Below are positions 28,605 to 36,545 of a stretch of DNA of 64,000 nt, piece after piece (the first letter of the stretch is position 1; each line of letters opens with the position of its first letter). Both the position numbers and the translations under genes were made by a program. Below the pieces are notes generated by a model. The model was not told the origin of the DNA, did no database searches, and saw nothing but the letters and a program-made list of their open reading frames with translations. The stretch is from Pseudomonas sp. DG56-2 (GTDB lineage Bacteria; Pseudomonadota; Gammaproteobacteria; Pseudomonadales; Pseudomonadaceae): NCBI RefSeq assembly GCF_004803755.1, contig NZ_CP032311.1, forward strand, positions 680,501-744,500, given 5' to 3'.

Positions 28605-28746
28605 GCGCTGACCCAACCGCTGTCCTCGCTCACGTCACGTCGAACGCCATTCGGCGGGGCGTGGCGTGCCTGGCTTTTTTGTGCCGCTGCCAAAGCTGGC
28701 TTTACCTGCTCACGCATCTGGACCCACTGGCTTAACAGTTGGCTCC

Positions 28747-28763
28747 CAACTGGTCCTATCTGC
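28747..28763. promoter_or_regulatory. Putative TauR-binding motif upstream of xsc
   Basis: CAACTGGTCCTATCTGC is the second copy of the motif seen before tpa. CTGGACCCAC (28718-28727) and CTGGCTTAAC (28727-28736) just upstream look like degenerate repeats of the same unit. A TACTCT hexamer 17 bp downstream could be a weak -10 box, as expected for an activator-dependent promoter. The 477-bp gap (28605-29081) otherwise holds only a 34-codon open frame that I do not support as a gene. Confidence 0.5.
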
Positions 28764-29081
28764 CGCTTCCTTCCGACTCCTACTCTAGCCCCAAGCCAGC
28801 CAGTCCTCGCCTGAACGCACAGCACAGGCGGCTCGCTCGACCTGCCCCAAAACTCCATCACAACAACAATCGGAGAGATCGGCATGCTTAACGGAGCTAA
28901 CCCCATCAAGCCCCACGCACTACGCGCCGCCCCCTCGTACCTGGCCATCGGCCCGAGCATTCCGGCTGCACAGCGCACCTGTCCTGAAACCAATTCCTAT
29001 GCAGCCGTCGCGCTGAAAGGCTGAGCCCCGAGTCATTGGCGGCGCAGCCGCCGTACCTTAAGTAACGAGAGGAAGATCGAT

Positions 29082-30842
29082 ATGCCACGCATGACCCCTA
29101 GCGAAGCAATGGTAGAAACACTGGTTGCCAATGGCGTCACCGATATCTTTGGCATCATGGGTTCGGCCTTCATGGATGCGATGGACATCTTCGCACCCGC
29201 CGGTATCCGTTTTATCCCGGTGGTCCACGAACAAGGTGCCGGGCACATGGCTGACGGCTTCTCGCGGGTCAGTGGGCGTCACGGTGTGTGCATTGCGCAG
29301 AACGGTCCAGGGATCACCAACTTTGTTACCGCCATCGCTGCCGCCTACTGGGCGCACAGCCCGGTAGTCGTCATTACCCCAGAAACCGGCTCCATGAGCC
29401 AGGGCCTGGGCGGCTTCCAGGAAGCCCAGCAACTGCCGTTCTTCGAGACCATCACCAAGTACCAGGCCCATGTGCCCAACCCTGCGCGCATGGCTGAACT
29501 GACCGGTCGCTGTTTCGATCGGGCGATGCAGGAAAACGGTCCGACCCAACTGAACATTCCACGTGATTTCTTCTACGGCGATATCAACGTTGAAATCCCT
29601 ACGCCGATTCGTATCGAGCGTAGCGCCGGTGGCGAGCAAAGCCTGGCCGAAGCCGCCCAACTGCTGGCATCGGCAAAATTCCCGGTGATCATTTCCGGTG
29701 GTGGCGTGGTCATGGGCGATGCAGTCGAAGCCTGCCAAGCGCTCGCCGAATACCTCGGCGCGCCGGTGGTCAACAGCTACCTGCACAATGACTCCTTCCC
29801 GGCCAGTCACCAGCTGTGGTGCGGCCCGTTGGGCTACCAGGGCTCCAAGGCAGCAATGAAACTGTTGTCGCGCGCCGACGTGGTCCTGGCCCTGGGGACC
29901 CGCCTGGGCCCATTCGGTACCTTGCCGCAGCACGGCCTGGATTACTGGCCAAAGCAGGCGAAAGTCATTCAGATCGACTGCGACTCGAAAATGCTCGGCC
30001 TGGTGAAAAAAATCAACGTCGGTATCTGCGGCGACGCCAAGGCTGCAGCAGTCAACCTGCTCGGTCGCCTGGAGAGCCTCGACGTGCTGTGCCTGGAAAA
30101 CAAAGGGGCGCGCGCCGAGGAAATCGCCAAGGAAAAATATGACTGGGAAACTGAACTGAGCGCCTGGATCCACGAGAAGGACGAGTTCTCGCTGGACATG
30201 ATCAAAGAGCAAAGCGGTGAGGAAGGCAACTACCTGCACCCGCGCCAAGTGCTGCGCGAGCTGGAAAAAGCCATGCCGGCCGATGCCATGGTGTCCACGG
30301 ACATTGGCAATATCAACTCGGTCTCCAACAGCTACCTGCGTTTCGAGAAGCCACGTTCATTCTTCGCCGCCATGAGCTTTGGTAATTGCGGTTATGCACT
30401 GCCGACCATCATCGGCGCCAAGGTTGCAGCACCGCATCGCACCGCTATCTCCTACGCTGGTGACGGTGCCTGGGGCATGTCGATGATGGAAATCATGACC
30501 TGCGTTCGCGAGAACATTCCGGTTACCTCGATCGTCTTCCACAACCGTCAGTGGGGCGCGGAGAAGAAGAACCAGGTGGACTTCTACAACCGTCGCTTCG
30601 TTGCGGGCGAGCTGGAAAACCAGAGCTTTGCTGGCATTGCGCGCTCGATGGGCGCCGAAGGCGTCACCGTCGACCGTCTTGAAGACGTCGGCCCGGCGCT
30701 GCAGGCCGCCTGCGAGGCACAGAAGGCTGGCAAGACCACGGTGATCGAGATCATGTGCACACGTGAACTGGGCGATCCGTTCCGCCGCGATGCGCTGTCC
30801 AAGCCGGTGCGTTTCCTCGAGAAGTATAAAGACTACGTCTAA
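29082..30842 (+). CDS. xsc: Sulfoacetaldehyde acetyltransferase
   Basis: Thiamine-diphosphate enzyme that cleaves sulfoacetaldehyde with phosphate to acetyl phosphate and sulfite, the desulfonation step shared by taurine and isethionate breakdown. The 586-aa protein has the acetolactate-synthase fold. Glu50 in HEQGAGHMADG contacts ThDP, and the ThDP/Mg motif GDGAWGMSMMEIMT begins near residue 460. The N-terminal MTPSEAMVETLVANGVTDIFGIMGSAFMDAMD region is Xsc-specific in my recollection. An AACGAGAGGAAG ribosome-binding region precedes the ATG. It is followed by pta, which uses the acetyl phosphate. A UUCG-loop hairpin (30890-30903) lies between the two genes. Confidence 0.96.
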   Translation: MPRMTPSEAMVETLVANGVTDIFGIMGSAFMDAMDIFAPAGIRFIPVVHEQGAGHMADGFSRVSGRHGVCIAQNGPGITNFVTAIAAAYWAHSPVVVITPETGSMSQGLGGFQEAQQLPFFETITKYQAHVPNPARMAELTGRCFDRAMQENGPTQLNIPRDFFYGDINVEIPTPIRIERSAGGEQSLAEAAQLLASAKFPVIISGGGVVMGDAVEACQALAEYLGAPVVNSYLHNDSFPASHQLWCGPLGYQGSKAAMKLLSRADVVLALGTRLGPFGTLPQHGLDYWPKQAKVIQIDCDSKMLGLVKKINVGICGDAKAAAVNLLGRLESLDVLCLENKGARAEEIAKEKYDWETELSAWIHEKDEFSLDMIKEQSGEEGNYLHPRQVLRELEKAMPADAMVSTDIGNINSVSNSYLRFEKPRSFFAAMSFGNCGYALPTIIGAKVAAPHRTAISYAGDGAWGMSMMEIMTCVRENIPVTSIVFHNRQWGAEKKNQVDFYNRRFVAGELENQSFAGIARSMGAEGVTVDRLEDVGPALQAACEAQKAGKTTVIEIMCTRELGDPFRRDALSKPVRFLEKYKDYV

Positions 30843-30941
30843 GTCGCCAAAGTGACCGGTTGATGCCGGACACCTGAAACACTGCCGCGGCGCCTTCGGG
30901 CGCTGTTGCAGCTTCGACTGTGAACAATCAGGAATCCAAGC

Positions 30942-31895
30942 ATGTTGAGCACTATTCCTCCGGAATGCCCGGCATTCCTGCTTGACCGCGCCAAGGCGCT
31001 GCCGCGCGTGGTCACAGCGGTGGTCAATCCCGTCAACCTGCTCAGCCTCAGCGGTGCCAAGCGGGCGTGCGATGAAGGCCTTATCGAGCCCGTGCTGGTC
31101 GGAGATCAAGGGCGCATTCGGGCCCTGGCCGATGTACTGGACTGGGACCTACACGACCTGCGCATACAGCATGTCAGCGACGAGGTGCAGTGCGCCGAAG
31201 CCGCCTGCATGCTGGCGGGATCGGGCACTGCGCAGGCACTGATGAAGGGGCATCTGCACACCGATGTATTGCTGCGTGCAGTGCTCAAACGCGAGGTGGG
31301 GCTGCGTTCGGCCAGCCGTCTCAGTCATGTGTTTCATATGACATTGCCGGGCAGCGACAAGGCTTTGTCGATCACCGATGCGGTGATCAACGTGCAACCA
31401 ACGATCGTCGACAAAATTCACATCGCGCGTAATGCCATCGAGTTGATGCATGCTCTGGGCTATGAAAAGCCGCGCATGGCGGTGTTGTCGGGTACCGAAG
31501 AAGTGGTGGCTAGCATGCCGTCCAGCAAGGATGCCGCGGAGCTAGCCAAACTGGCGACGATCGGTGCCCTGGGCGATGCCTGCGTTGAAGGTCCTCTGGC
31601 CTTCGACAATGCGGTATCGCTGGAAGCTGCGCGAATCAAAGGTATCGGCGGTGAGGTCGCGGGTAATGCCGATATCTTGTTGGTACCGAACCTGGAAGCC
31701 GGCAACTTTCTGTTCAAGCAAATGGTTTACTTCATGAGCGCCACGGCCGCCGGCTTGGTGCTAGGGGCGCGGGTGCCGATCATTCTCACCTCGCGAGCCG
31801 ACCCATTGGAGGCGCGCTTGGCATCCTGCGCGCTGGCGTCCATTTTTATCGACTACCGTCGTCAGTTGCGCAACCAACTGCAGGCTGCCAGCTAA
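30942..31895 (+). CDS. pta: Phosphate acetyltransferase (short form)
   Basis: Converts the acetyl phosphate released by Xsc to acetyl-CoA. The 317-aa protein is the catalytic phosphate acetyl/butyryl-transferase domain alone, without the N-terminal DRTGG domain of the long housekeeping Pta. Typical features are MKGHLHTDVLLRAVL, SRLSHVFHMTLPG, and LVPNLEAGNFLFKQMVYF near the C-terminus. It lies 99 bp after xsc and 25 bp before the next gene, so the three probably share one transcript. Confidence 0.9.
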   Translation: MLSTIPPECPAFLLDRAKALPRVVTAVVNPVNLLSLSGAKRACDEGLIEPVLVGDQGRIRALADVLDWDLHDLRIQHVSDEVQCAEAACMLAGSGTAQALMKGHLHTDVLLRAVLKREVGLRSASRLSHVFHMTLPGSDKALSITDAVINVQPTIVDKIHIARNAIELMHALGYEKPRMAVLSGTEEVVASMPSSKDAAELAKLATIGALGDACVEGPLAFDNAVSLEAARIKGIGGEVAGNADILLVPNLEAGNFLFKQMVYFMSATAAGLVLGARVPIILTSRADPLEARLASCALASIFIDYRRQLRNQLQAAS

Positions 31896-31920
31896 GCAAC
31901 TTCATTACACCAGGAGAACG

Positions 31921-32223
31921 ATGATGGCTGTGCAACGTTATGGCTTTATCTTCAAGGCACCCGGCATGCAGTTCCTTACCCATAACGGGCGGCTGGAGTC
32001 CGATGCCTTTGCGGCAACCGTGTGTGGTGTTGCCAGCATCGAGGAAGCGGTGCTGGTGGCCCAGGAATTGTTGACCCGGCACGTGCAATTGATCGAGTTG
32101 TGCGGTGCATTCAGCGAGGCCGACGTCGAGCAGATTCGCCGTGCCATTGACGATCGGGTTCCCGTGGCCGCTGTGCAATACAGCGCTGAAACACGCCAGC
32201 GCCTGCAGCAGTTATCCGAGTGA
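31921..32223 (+). CDS. Small conserved protein of the sulfonate operon (DUF6506-like)
   Basis: 100-aa cytoplasmic protein with AGGAG before the ATG, 25 bp downstream of pta. The pattern CGVASIEEAVLVAQELLTR, VQLIELCGAFSEADVEQI and VPVAAVQYSAETR resembles small proteins I know as DUF6506, which have an alternating alpha/beta ferredoxin-like layout. The role is unknown. Its place directly after xsc-pta suggests a link with sulfoacetaldehyde metabolism. The following 263-bp gap (32224-32486) holds a 10-bp-stem hairpin (32345-32375), possibly the end of the xsc transcript. Confidence 0.65.
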   Translation: MMAVQRYGFIFKAPGMQFLTHNGRLESDAFAATVCGVASIEEAVLVAQELLTRHVQLIELCGAFSEADVEQIRRAIDDRVPVAAVQYSAETRQRLQQLSE

Positions 32224-32486
32224 GTTGTCGTCCCTTCAATGCGTCGCAGGCTTCAATCTGACGCCTTTTATAAAGATCTCCCCGGGGACCCACTGACCGT
32301 GCCTGCATCAGGCATGGCAGTCGTGGTAACTGCGCCCATGGGCAGCGCAAAGCCAGGCAACGCGGGGCTTTGCGCGCAGCGGCCGACTGGCCCCTAAGAC
32401 GGTGTCGACGTGGTCCTAATGAGAAGAAGTTGATTTCTCTAGCATCAAACCCAGTGATTTCATAACCACAGGGTGTAGCTGACACA

Positions 32487-33557
32487 ATGAAAATAAAACA
32501 GCATCACACAATCCCGCCTATGCCCAACCAGTCGCTCGACACGGCCCAGCCCTCGATGTCGTGGCTGGCACGTCGGCAGCAGAAATTAAGCCTGTTGTTG
32601 CCGGGTATCCTTGCCTCGGTTGTCGTTGCCGCCAGCGCCACGTTCCTTTCTGAACATTACGGTGCGCCGGTGATGTTGATGGCCCTGCTGCTGGGCATGG
32701 CATTGGGCTTTCTTTCCGAGGAGGGGCGGGCGGTCGCCGGTATTCGCTTCACCTCCAGCACCATCCTGCGCTGCGGCGTGGCGCTGCTGGGCATGCGCAT
32801 TACCGTGGAGCAAATCCTTTCGCTGGGCGGTACGTTGATGGCGGTGGTGATTGGTGCCGTTTTCCTGACCATCAGTTTCGGCATCCTCTTGTCACGACTG
32901 CTTGGCCAGTCGCGTGATTTCGGTATTCTCAGCGGTGGCAGTGTCGGCATCTGCGGCGCGTCGGCGGCCTTGGCCATTTCTGCGGTGCTGCCGCAGGACA
33001 AGCACAGCGAGCGCAATATTATTTTCACGGTGATCAGTGTGACCGCACTGAGCACCATCGCCATGATTGCCTACCCACCGTTTGCTCAATGGATTGGTCT
33101 GGACGCCCATCAGGCCGGGATATTTCTTGGCGCAACTATTCATGACGTGGCCCAGGTAGTGGGCGCCGGCTACAGCATGTCGGAGGAAACCGGCGACACC
33201 GCAACCGTGGTCAAGCTGTTGCGCGTAGCCATGTTGGTACCGATCGTGTTCAGCCTGTCGCTGCTGTTGCGCAAGCGCGGTGATGGCGGCCCGCGCCCGG
33301 CCTTGCCGTTGCCTTTGTTCATCATCTTCTTTGTCATGTTCGTGGCGATCAACAGCAGCGGCATCGCCTCGGCGCAGATCCAGGCCTTTGCCGGCGATGT
33401 GTCGCGCTGGTGCCTGGTGACCGCCATCGCCGCGCTGGGGATGAAAACTTCATTGAAGGCTTTGCTGGAAGTCGGTTGGCGTCCAGCGACCCTACTGGTC
33501 AGTGAAACACTGTTTCTCGCGGCCTTGATTCTGATTGCGGTCAAATGGCTGGCATGA
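32487..33557 (+). CDS. YeiH family putative sulfate/sulfite exporter
   Basis: 356-aa inner-membrane protein with about ten hydrophobic helices. The family marks are clear: LMALLLGMALGFL, FTSSTILRCGVALLGMRIT, GGSVGICGASAALAISAVL, ATIHDVAQVVGAGYSMSEE and ALGMKTSLKALLEVGWRP. YeiH-type proteins are annotated as putative sulfate exporters. In this cluster the likely load is sulfite or sulfate from sulfonate breakdown. The start is uncertain: the chosen ATG lacks a strong ribosome-binding site and an in-frame ATG lies at 32520. Confidence 0.85.
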   Translation: MKIKQHHTIPPMPNQSLDTAQPSMSWLARRQQKLSLLLPGILASVVVAASATFLSEHYGAPVMLMALLLGMALGFLSEEGRAVAGIRFTSSTILRCGVALLGMRITVEQILSLGGTLMAVVIGAVFLTISFGILLSRLLGQSRDFGILSGGSVGICGASAALAISAVLPQDKHSERNIIFTVISVTALSTIAMIAYPPFAQWIGLDAHQAGIFLGATIHDVAQVVGAGYSMSEETGDTATVVKLLRVAMLVPIVFSLSLLLRKRGDGGPRPALPLPLFIIFFVMFVAINSSGIASAQIQAFAGDVSRWCLVTAIAALGMKTSLKALLEVGWRPATLLVSETLFLAALILIAVKWLA

Positions 33558-33601
33558 GCCTGCACCATGGGTGATGCTCATCACCCCCGCCTGATCTGCC
33601 G

Positions 33602-33635
33602 ACTGCCGCCGCCACAGAAACTGTGCGGCGGCAGT
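33602..33635. terminator. Strong hairpin between yeiH-like and tauE-like genes
   Basis: ACTGCCGCCGCCACAG, then AAA, then CTGTGCGGCGGCAGT forms a 15-bp GC-rich stem with one bulged C. It is followed by CTGGCTT rather than a T-run. It could end or attenuate the upstream transcript before the exporter gene that starts 27 bp later. Confidence 0.45.
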
Positions 33636-33661
33636 CTGGCTTAACCAGCAATGGAGGCGGT

Positions 33662-34435
33662 ATGAGCCTGCAAGTGCATCTGATTTTTTTGTGTTGTGTG
33701 GCCCTGGCAACGGTTGCCCAGAGCCTCACCGGTTTCGCCTTTGGCCTGATTCTGATGGGGTTGATTGCCTCGTTGCACATGGTGCCGCTGACTGAGGTAG
33801 CGGTGGTGATCAGCATCCTCACCTTGGGCAATGCCATGGCCACGTTGGGCGGGCCGAAGCCGCAGCTGGACCGTGCGGTGCTGATGCCGGTACTGATCAG
33901 CAGCCTGCTCGGCGTGAGCCTGGGGATATGGGGGCTGGGTGCGTTGAGCGGCAGCCAGATAACCTGGCTGCGGGTTCTGCTCGGCGTACTGATCGTCGCG
34001 GCCAGCTTCATGCTGGTAGTGCAAAACAAGCCGAAAGCACGACTGTCGCGACAGCCTTCGTTCTGGCTGGCCGGAGGGCTATGTGGCCTGCTCAATGGTT
34101 TGTTTTCCAGTGGCGGGCCGCCGATTGTTTTCCACCTGTATCGCCAGCCCCTGGGTTACGAAATTATCCGCAATACCCTGGTCACCGTGTTCGCCGCCAA
34201 TGCGGCGGCGCGCCTGGGCCTGGTGGTCGCCCAGGGACAGATGCACCTGTCCACGCTGCTGTTGAGCGCCGAAGCATTGCCCTTGGTGCTGCTGGTCAGT
34301 TGGCTGGTGCGGCGCTATCCGCCGAAGTTGTCGCCGCGGACGGTGCGCTGGATAGTCTTTGTGCTGATGGCGCTGGCAGGCATCAGCTTGATCTGGGGTT
34401 CGCTACCGGGGCTTTTGGCGCAGACATCGGCCTAA
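33662..34435 (+). CDS. tauE: TauE/SafE (TSUP) family sulfite exporter
   Basis: 257-aa inner-membrane protein of the TSUP family with seven or eight helices arranged as two similar halves (AQSLTGFAFGLILMGLIAS in the first, GLLNGLFSSGGPPIVFHLY in the second). TauE homologues in taurine clusters are proposed to export the sulfite made by Xsc. The ATG after AATGGAGGCGGT is chosen because of its ribosome-binding site. The gene ends 19 bp from the convergent sulfite dehydrogenase cytochrome gene. Confidence 0.85.
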   Translation: MSLQVHLIFLCCVALATVAQSLTGFAFGLILMGLIASLHMVPLTEVAVVISILTLGNAMATLGGPKPQLDRAVLMPVLISSLLGVSLGIWGLGALSGSQITWLRVLLGVLIVAASFMLVVQNKPKARLSRQPSFWLAGGLCGLLNGLFSSGGPPIVFHLYRQPLGYEIIRNTLVTVFAANAAARLGLVVAQGQMHLSTLLLSAEALPLVLLVSWLVRRYPPKLSPRTVRWIVFVLMALAGISLIWGSLPGLLAQTSA

Positions 34436-34454
34436 ACACTGACCTCGGCAGGGC

Positions 34455-35081
34455 TTACTGAGCCAGTATGAACGCGGCGAGGGTCTGCAGGTTTTCCGCG
34501 CTCAACTGCGCGTAAGGCGGCATGGGCGTTTGCCCCCATTTCCCGGAACCTCCCTGCTGAATGCTGGCGGCTACCTTGGTCATCGCCTGCGGATCGTTTG
34601 CATACTTGGTGGCGACTTGGTGATACGCCGGGCCTACCACCTTGTGATCGAGTGCGTGGCAGGACAGGCACGCATTGTTCTGCAGCAGCGCTGTGGCGTC
34701 GACGTTCGCAACAGGCGCCTGGACCTTCGGCGAACTGGCAGCCTGCACCTCGGCATCGCTTGCCTGGGCACTGCCGTAGGTCACCGCCAGGTAGGCACCG
34801 ATAATGCTCACATCCTGATCGCTGATGGGTGCGCCGTAGACGTGCTGCATCTTGCTGGCTTCTGCCGTCCACTGCGCCAAGGTCATTCCAGGAGGCTGGA
34901 AGTTGATGTAATCGGCGGAGTGGCAGGTCGAGCATTTTTGCTGGGCCAACTGATAACCGGGCAGGGTACTGGGCTTGAGCGCAGCAGTTTCCGGCGGCAA
35001 GCTGATCGACAGCGGCGCCGCGTTGGCGATAGCAGCCACGCAAACCTGCGCCGTGCACAGCAAAGTGATCAGACGTTTCAT
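34455..35081 (-). CDS. sorB: Diheme cytochrome c, electron acceptor subunit of sulfite dehydrogenase
   Basis: 208-aa periplasmic protein with a signal peptide (MKRLITLLCTAQVCVAAIANA) and two c-type heme sites, CSTCH near residue 50 and CLSCH near residue 136, each within its own cytochrome c domain. It lies 10 bp downstream of the molybdopterin sulfite oxidase gene, so it should carry electrons from sulfite to the respiratory chain. The Starkeya SorB I know is much smaller and monoheme, so this is a diheme variant and the symbol is used by position and role. Confidence 0.85.
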   Translation of the reverse strand: MKRLITLLCTAQVCVAAIANAAPLSISLPPETAALKPSTLPGYQLAQQKCSTCHSADYINFQPPGMTLAQWTAEASKMQHVYGAPISDQDVSIIGAYLAVTYGSAQASDAEVQAASSPKVQAPVANVDATALLQNNACLSCHALDHKVVGPAYHQVATKYANDPQAMTKVAASIQQGGSGKWGQTPMPPYAQLSAENLQTLAAFILAQ

Positions 35082-35091
35082 GCAAGCTCCT

Positions 35092-36351
35092 TCAGGCGAC
35101 AGTGACGTGGCTGGTTTCCACTACGTGGCGGCGGTAGCCGCCGGGGTTCCAGTCGGCTCGCAGCGGCTGCACCTCGCCTGCCCGGTTAGTGGCGCGCACC
35201 ATCAACTGCGTGGCGCCCTTGTGGGTGAAGGTGACGGGCAGCGTCCATTCACGAAAGGAAAAACGGCCCAGGTCCTGGCCAAGCTGTGCTTCACGCCAGC
35301 TTTTGCCACCGTCGACAGAGAGCTGCACCTTGTTGATCCCGTCGCCGCCATCAAAGGCTATGCCTTGGAGCACCACAGGTGTGTTGCGCGGCAGCACATC
35401 GCCTTGCTTTACGCTGGTAATGAAGCTGCGCACCGGCATCTTCGAAATCGGCTTGGTTTGCGCTGCCGTGGTACCGGGGGCGACGCACAAACAGTCGTTG
35501 TCTGGCACGCGGTAACCTTTGGCCATGAAGAAGCCGTCGTAAGTCTTATCGACCACTTCGATCTCACTCAGGTGCTTGACCCAGTAGGTGCCGAAATAGC
35601 CGGGCACCACCAGACGGATCGGGTAACCGTTGAGGAAGGGCAGGTCGGTGCCGTTCATTGACCAGGCGATCATCGGCTCACCGCCGAGGGCATGACCGAT
35701 GTCCAGGGCCTTGATGAACTCCGGGGTGCTCGCCAGCACGGGTTTATCCAGCCCGCGAAAGGTCACTTGCCTGGCGTCGGCCTTGACCCCAGCCTTCTCC
35801 AGCACCGCCTTGAGTGGAACCCCCAGCCAACGGGCATTCCCCATTGAACCATTACCCAACTGCGCGCCGAACACCCGTGGCATCGAGAAACCACGGCTGT
35901 TCCCCGAGCACTGATTGACGGCCACCACCTCCACCGGCTCGGCGAGTGCTTTGAGCTCAGCGAGAGAGAGCGACAGCGGCGTTTGCACCGAGCCCTTGAT
36001 CGTAAGGCGGTAGGTGTCTGGATCAATGCTGGTGGGGAAGTTAGCCAGGTGATAACGCACGAAAAACGCATCATTGGGCGTGATTGGTCCTTCGTTGAAC
36101 ACCGCGAACGGGGTTTCCAGATGCGGCGGACGCGTGGTCACCAAGGTCAACGGTCGTTTCTGCGGGTACTGCACCAGCGGCCGCGGGCCGGCGGCGAAGG
36201 TCACTTCTTCGGCATTGGAGGCGGGTGATCCGGCTTTGCCGGCCGCGTTAACCAGATTCGCCAACGGCGAGGCCGCCAACGCCAGGGTGATGGCGTCGCG
36301 CAGTACACGTCGACGGCTTGGCTTGTTGTTGTCGATAAAACTGAACTTCAT
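35092..36351 (-). CDS. sorA: Sulfite dehydrogenase molybdopterin subunit (SorA-like)
   Basis: Oxidises sulfite to sulfate in the periplasm. The 419-aa protein starts with a Tat signal (SRRRVLRD followed by a hydrophobic stretch to about residue 37). The molybdopterin domain includes FFVRYHLANFP and VAVNQCSGNSRGF, in which the Cys (about residue 146) ligates molybdenum. The C-terminal Mo-co dimerisation domain has the usual GGDGINKVQLSVDGGKSW. It is the first gene of a sorA-sorB pair that removes toxic sulfite from Xsc. The upstream 36352-36504 stretch shows no clear TauR-like motif. Confidence 0.92.
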   Translation of the reverse strand: MKFSFIDNNKPSRRRVLRDAITLALAASPLANLVNAAGKAGSPASNAEEVTFAAGPRPLVQYPQKRPLTLVTTRPPHLETPFAVFNEGPITPNDAFFVRYHLANFPTSIDPDTYRLTIKGSVQTPLSLSLAELKALAEPVEVVAVNQCSGNSRGFSMPRVFGAQLGNGSMGNARWLGVPLKAVLEKAGVKADARQVTFRGLDKPVLASTPEFIKALDIGHALGGEPMIAWSMNGTDLPFLNGYPIRLVVPGYFGTYWVKHLSEIEVVDKTYDGFFMAKGYRVPDNDCLCVAPGTTAAQTKPISKMPVRSFITSVKQGDVLPRNTPVVLQGIAFDGGDGINKVQLSVDGGKSWREAQLGQDLGRFSFREWTLPVTFTHKGATQLMVRATNRAGEVQPLRADWNPGGYRRHVVETSHVTVA

Positions 36352-36504
36352 TTTGCACGCTCGGGGGCCAAGTTGGGTTCAGGAGTAATGCCTCGCAAGA
36401 CTATGGTCGGGCGCCCGTGGGGGGAGGGGTAGGTCCAATTCGTGGTTGGCTGTTGGGCCTCGACGTTCATTGACCGCTGAAGTGAGCGCAACTATGATGC
36501 GTAA

Positions 36505-36522
36505 ACCTACCGACCGGTAGGT
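36505..36522. promoter_or_regulatory. TetR-type operator upstream of the Bcr/CflA exporter
   Basis: ACCTACCG-AC-CGGTAGGT is a perfect 8+2+8 palindrome 23 bp before the exporter ATG, overlapping where the promoter should be. ACCTACC-type palindromes are common TetR/AcrR operators. The TetR gene directly downstream of the exporter is the natural candidate to bind it. Confidence 0.7.
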
Positions 36523-36545
36523 AGCATTTAAATTAACGGATTGAA

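Noticed and set aside
28884..28988. 34-codon open frame with a GGAGAG-like site between tauR and xsc
   Set aside because: Very short, no recognisable sequence, and it lies in the probable 5' leader of xsc; not supported as a gene.
32410..32420. Third possible TauR half-site (GTGGTCCTAAT) before the yeiH-like gene
   Set aside because: Only the core resembles the motif and the flanking bases seen in the tpa and xsc copies are missing.
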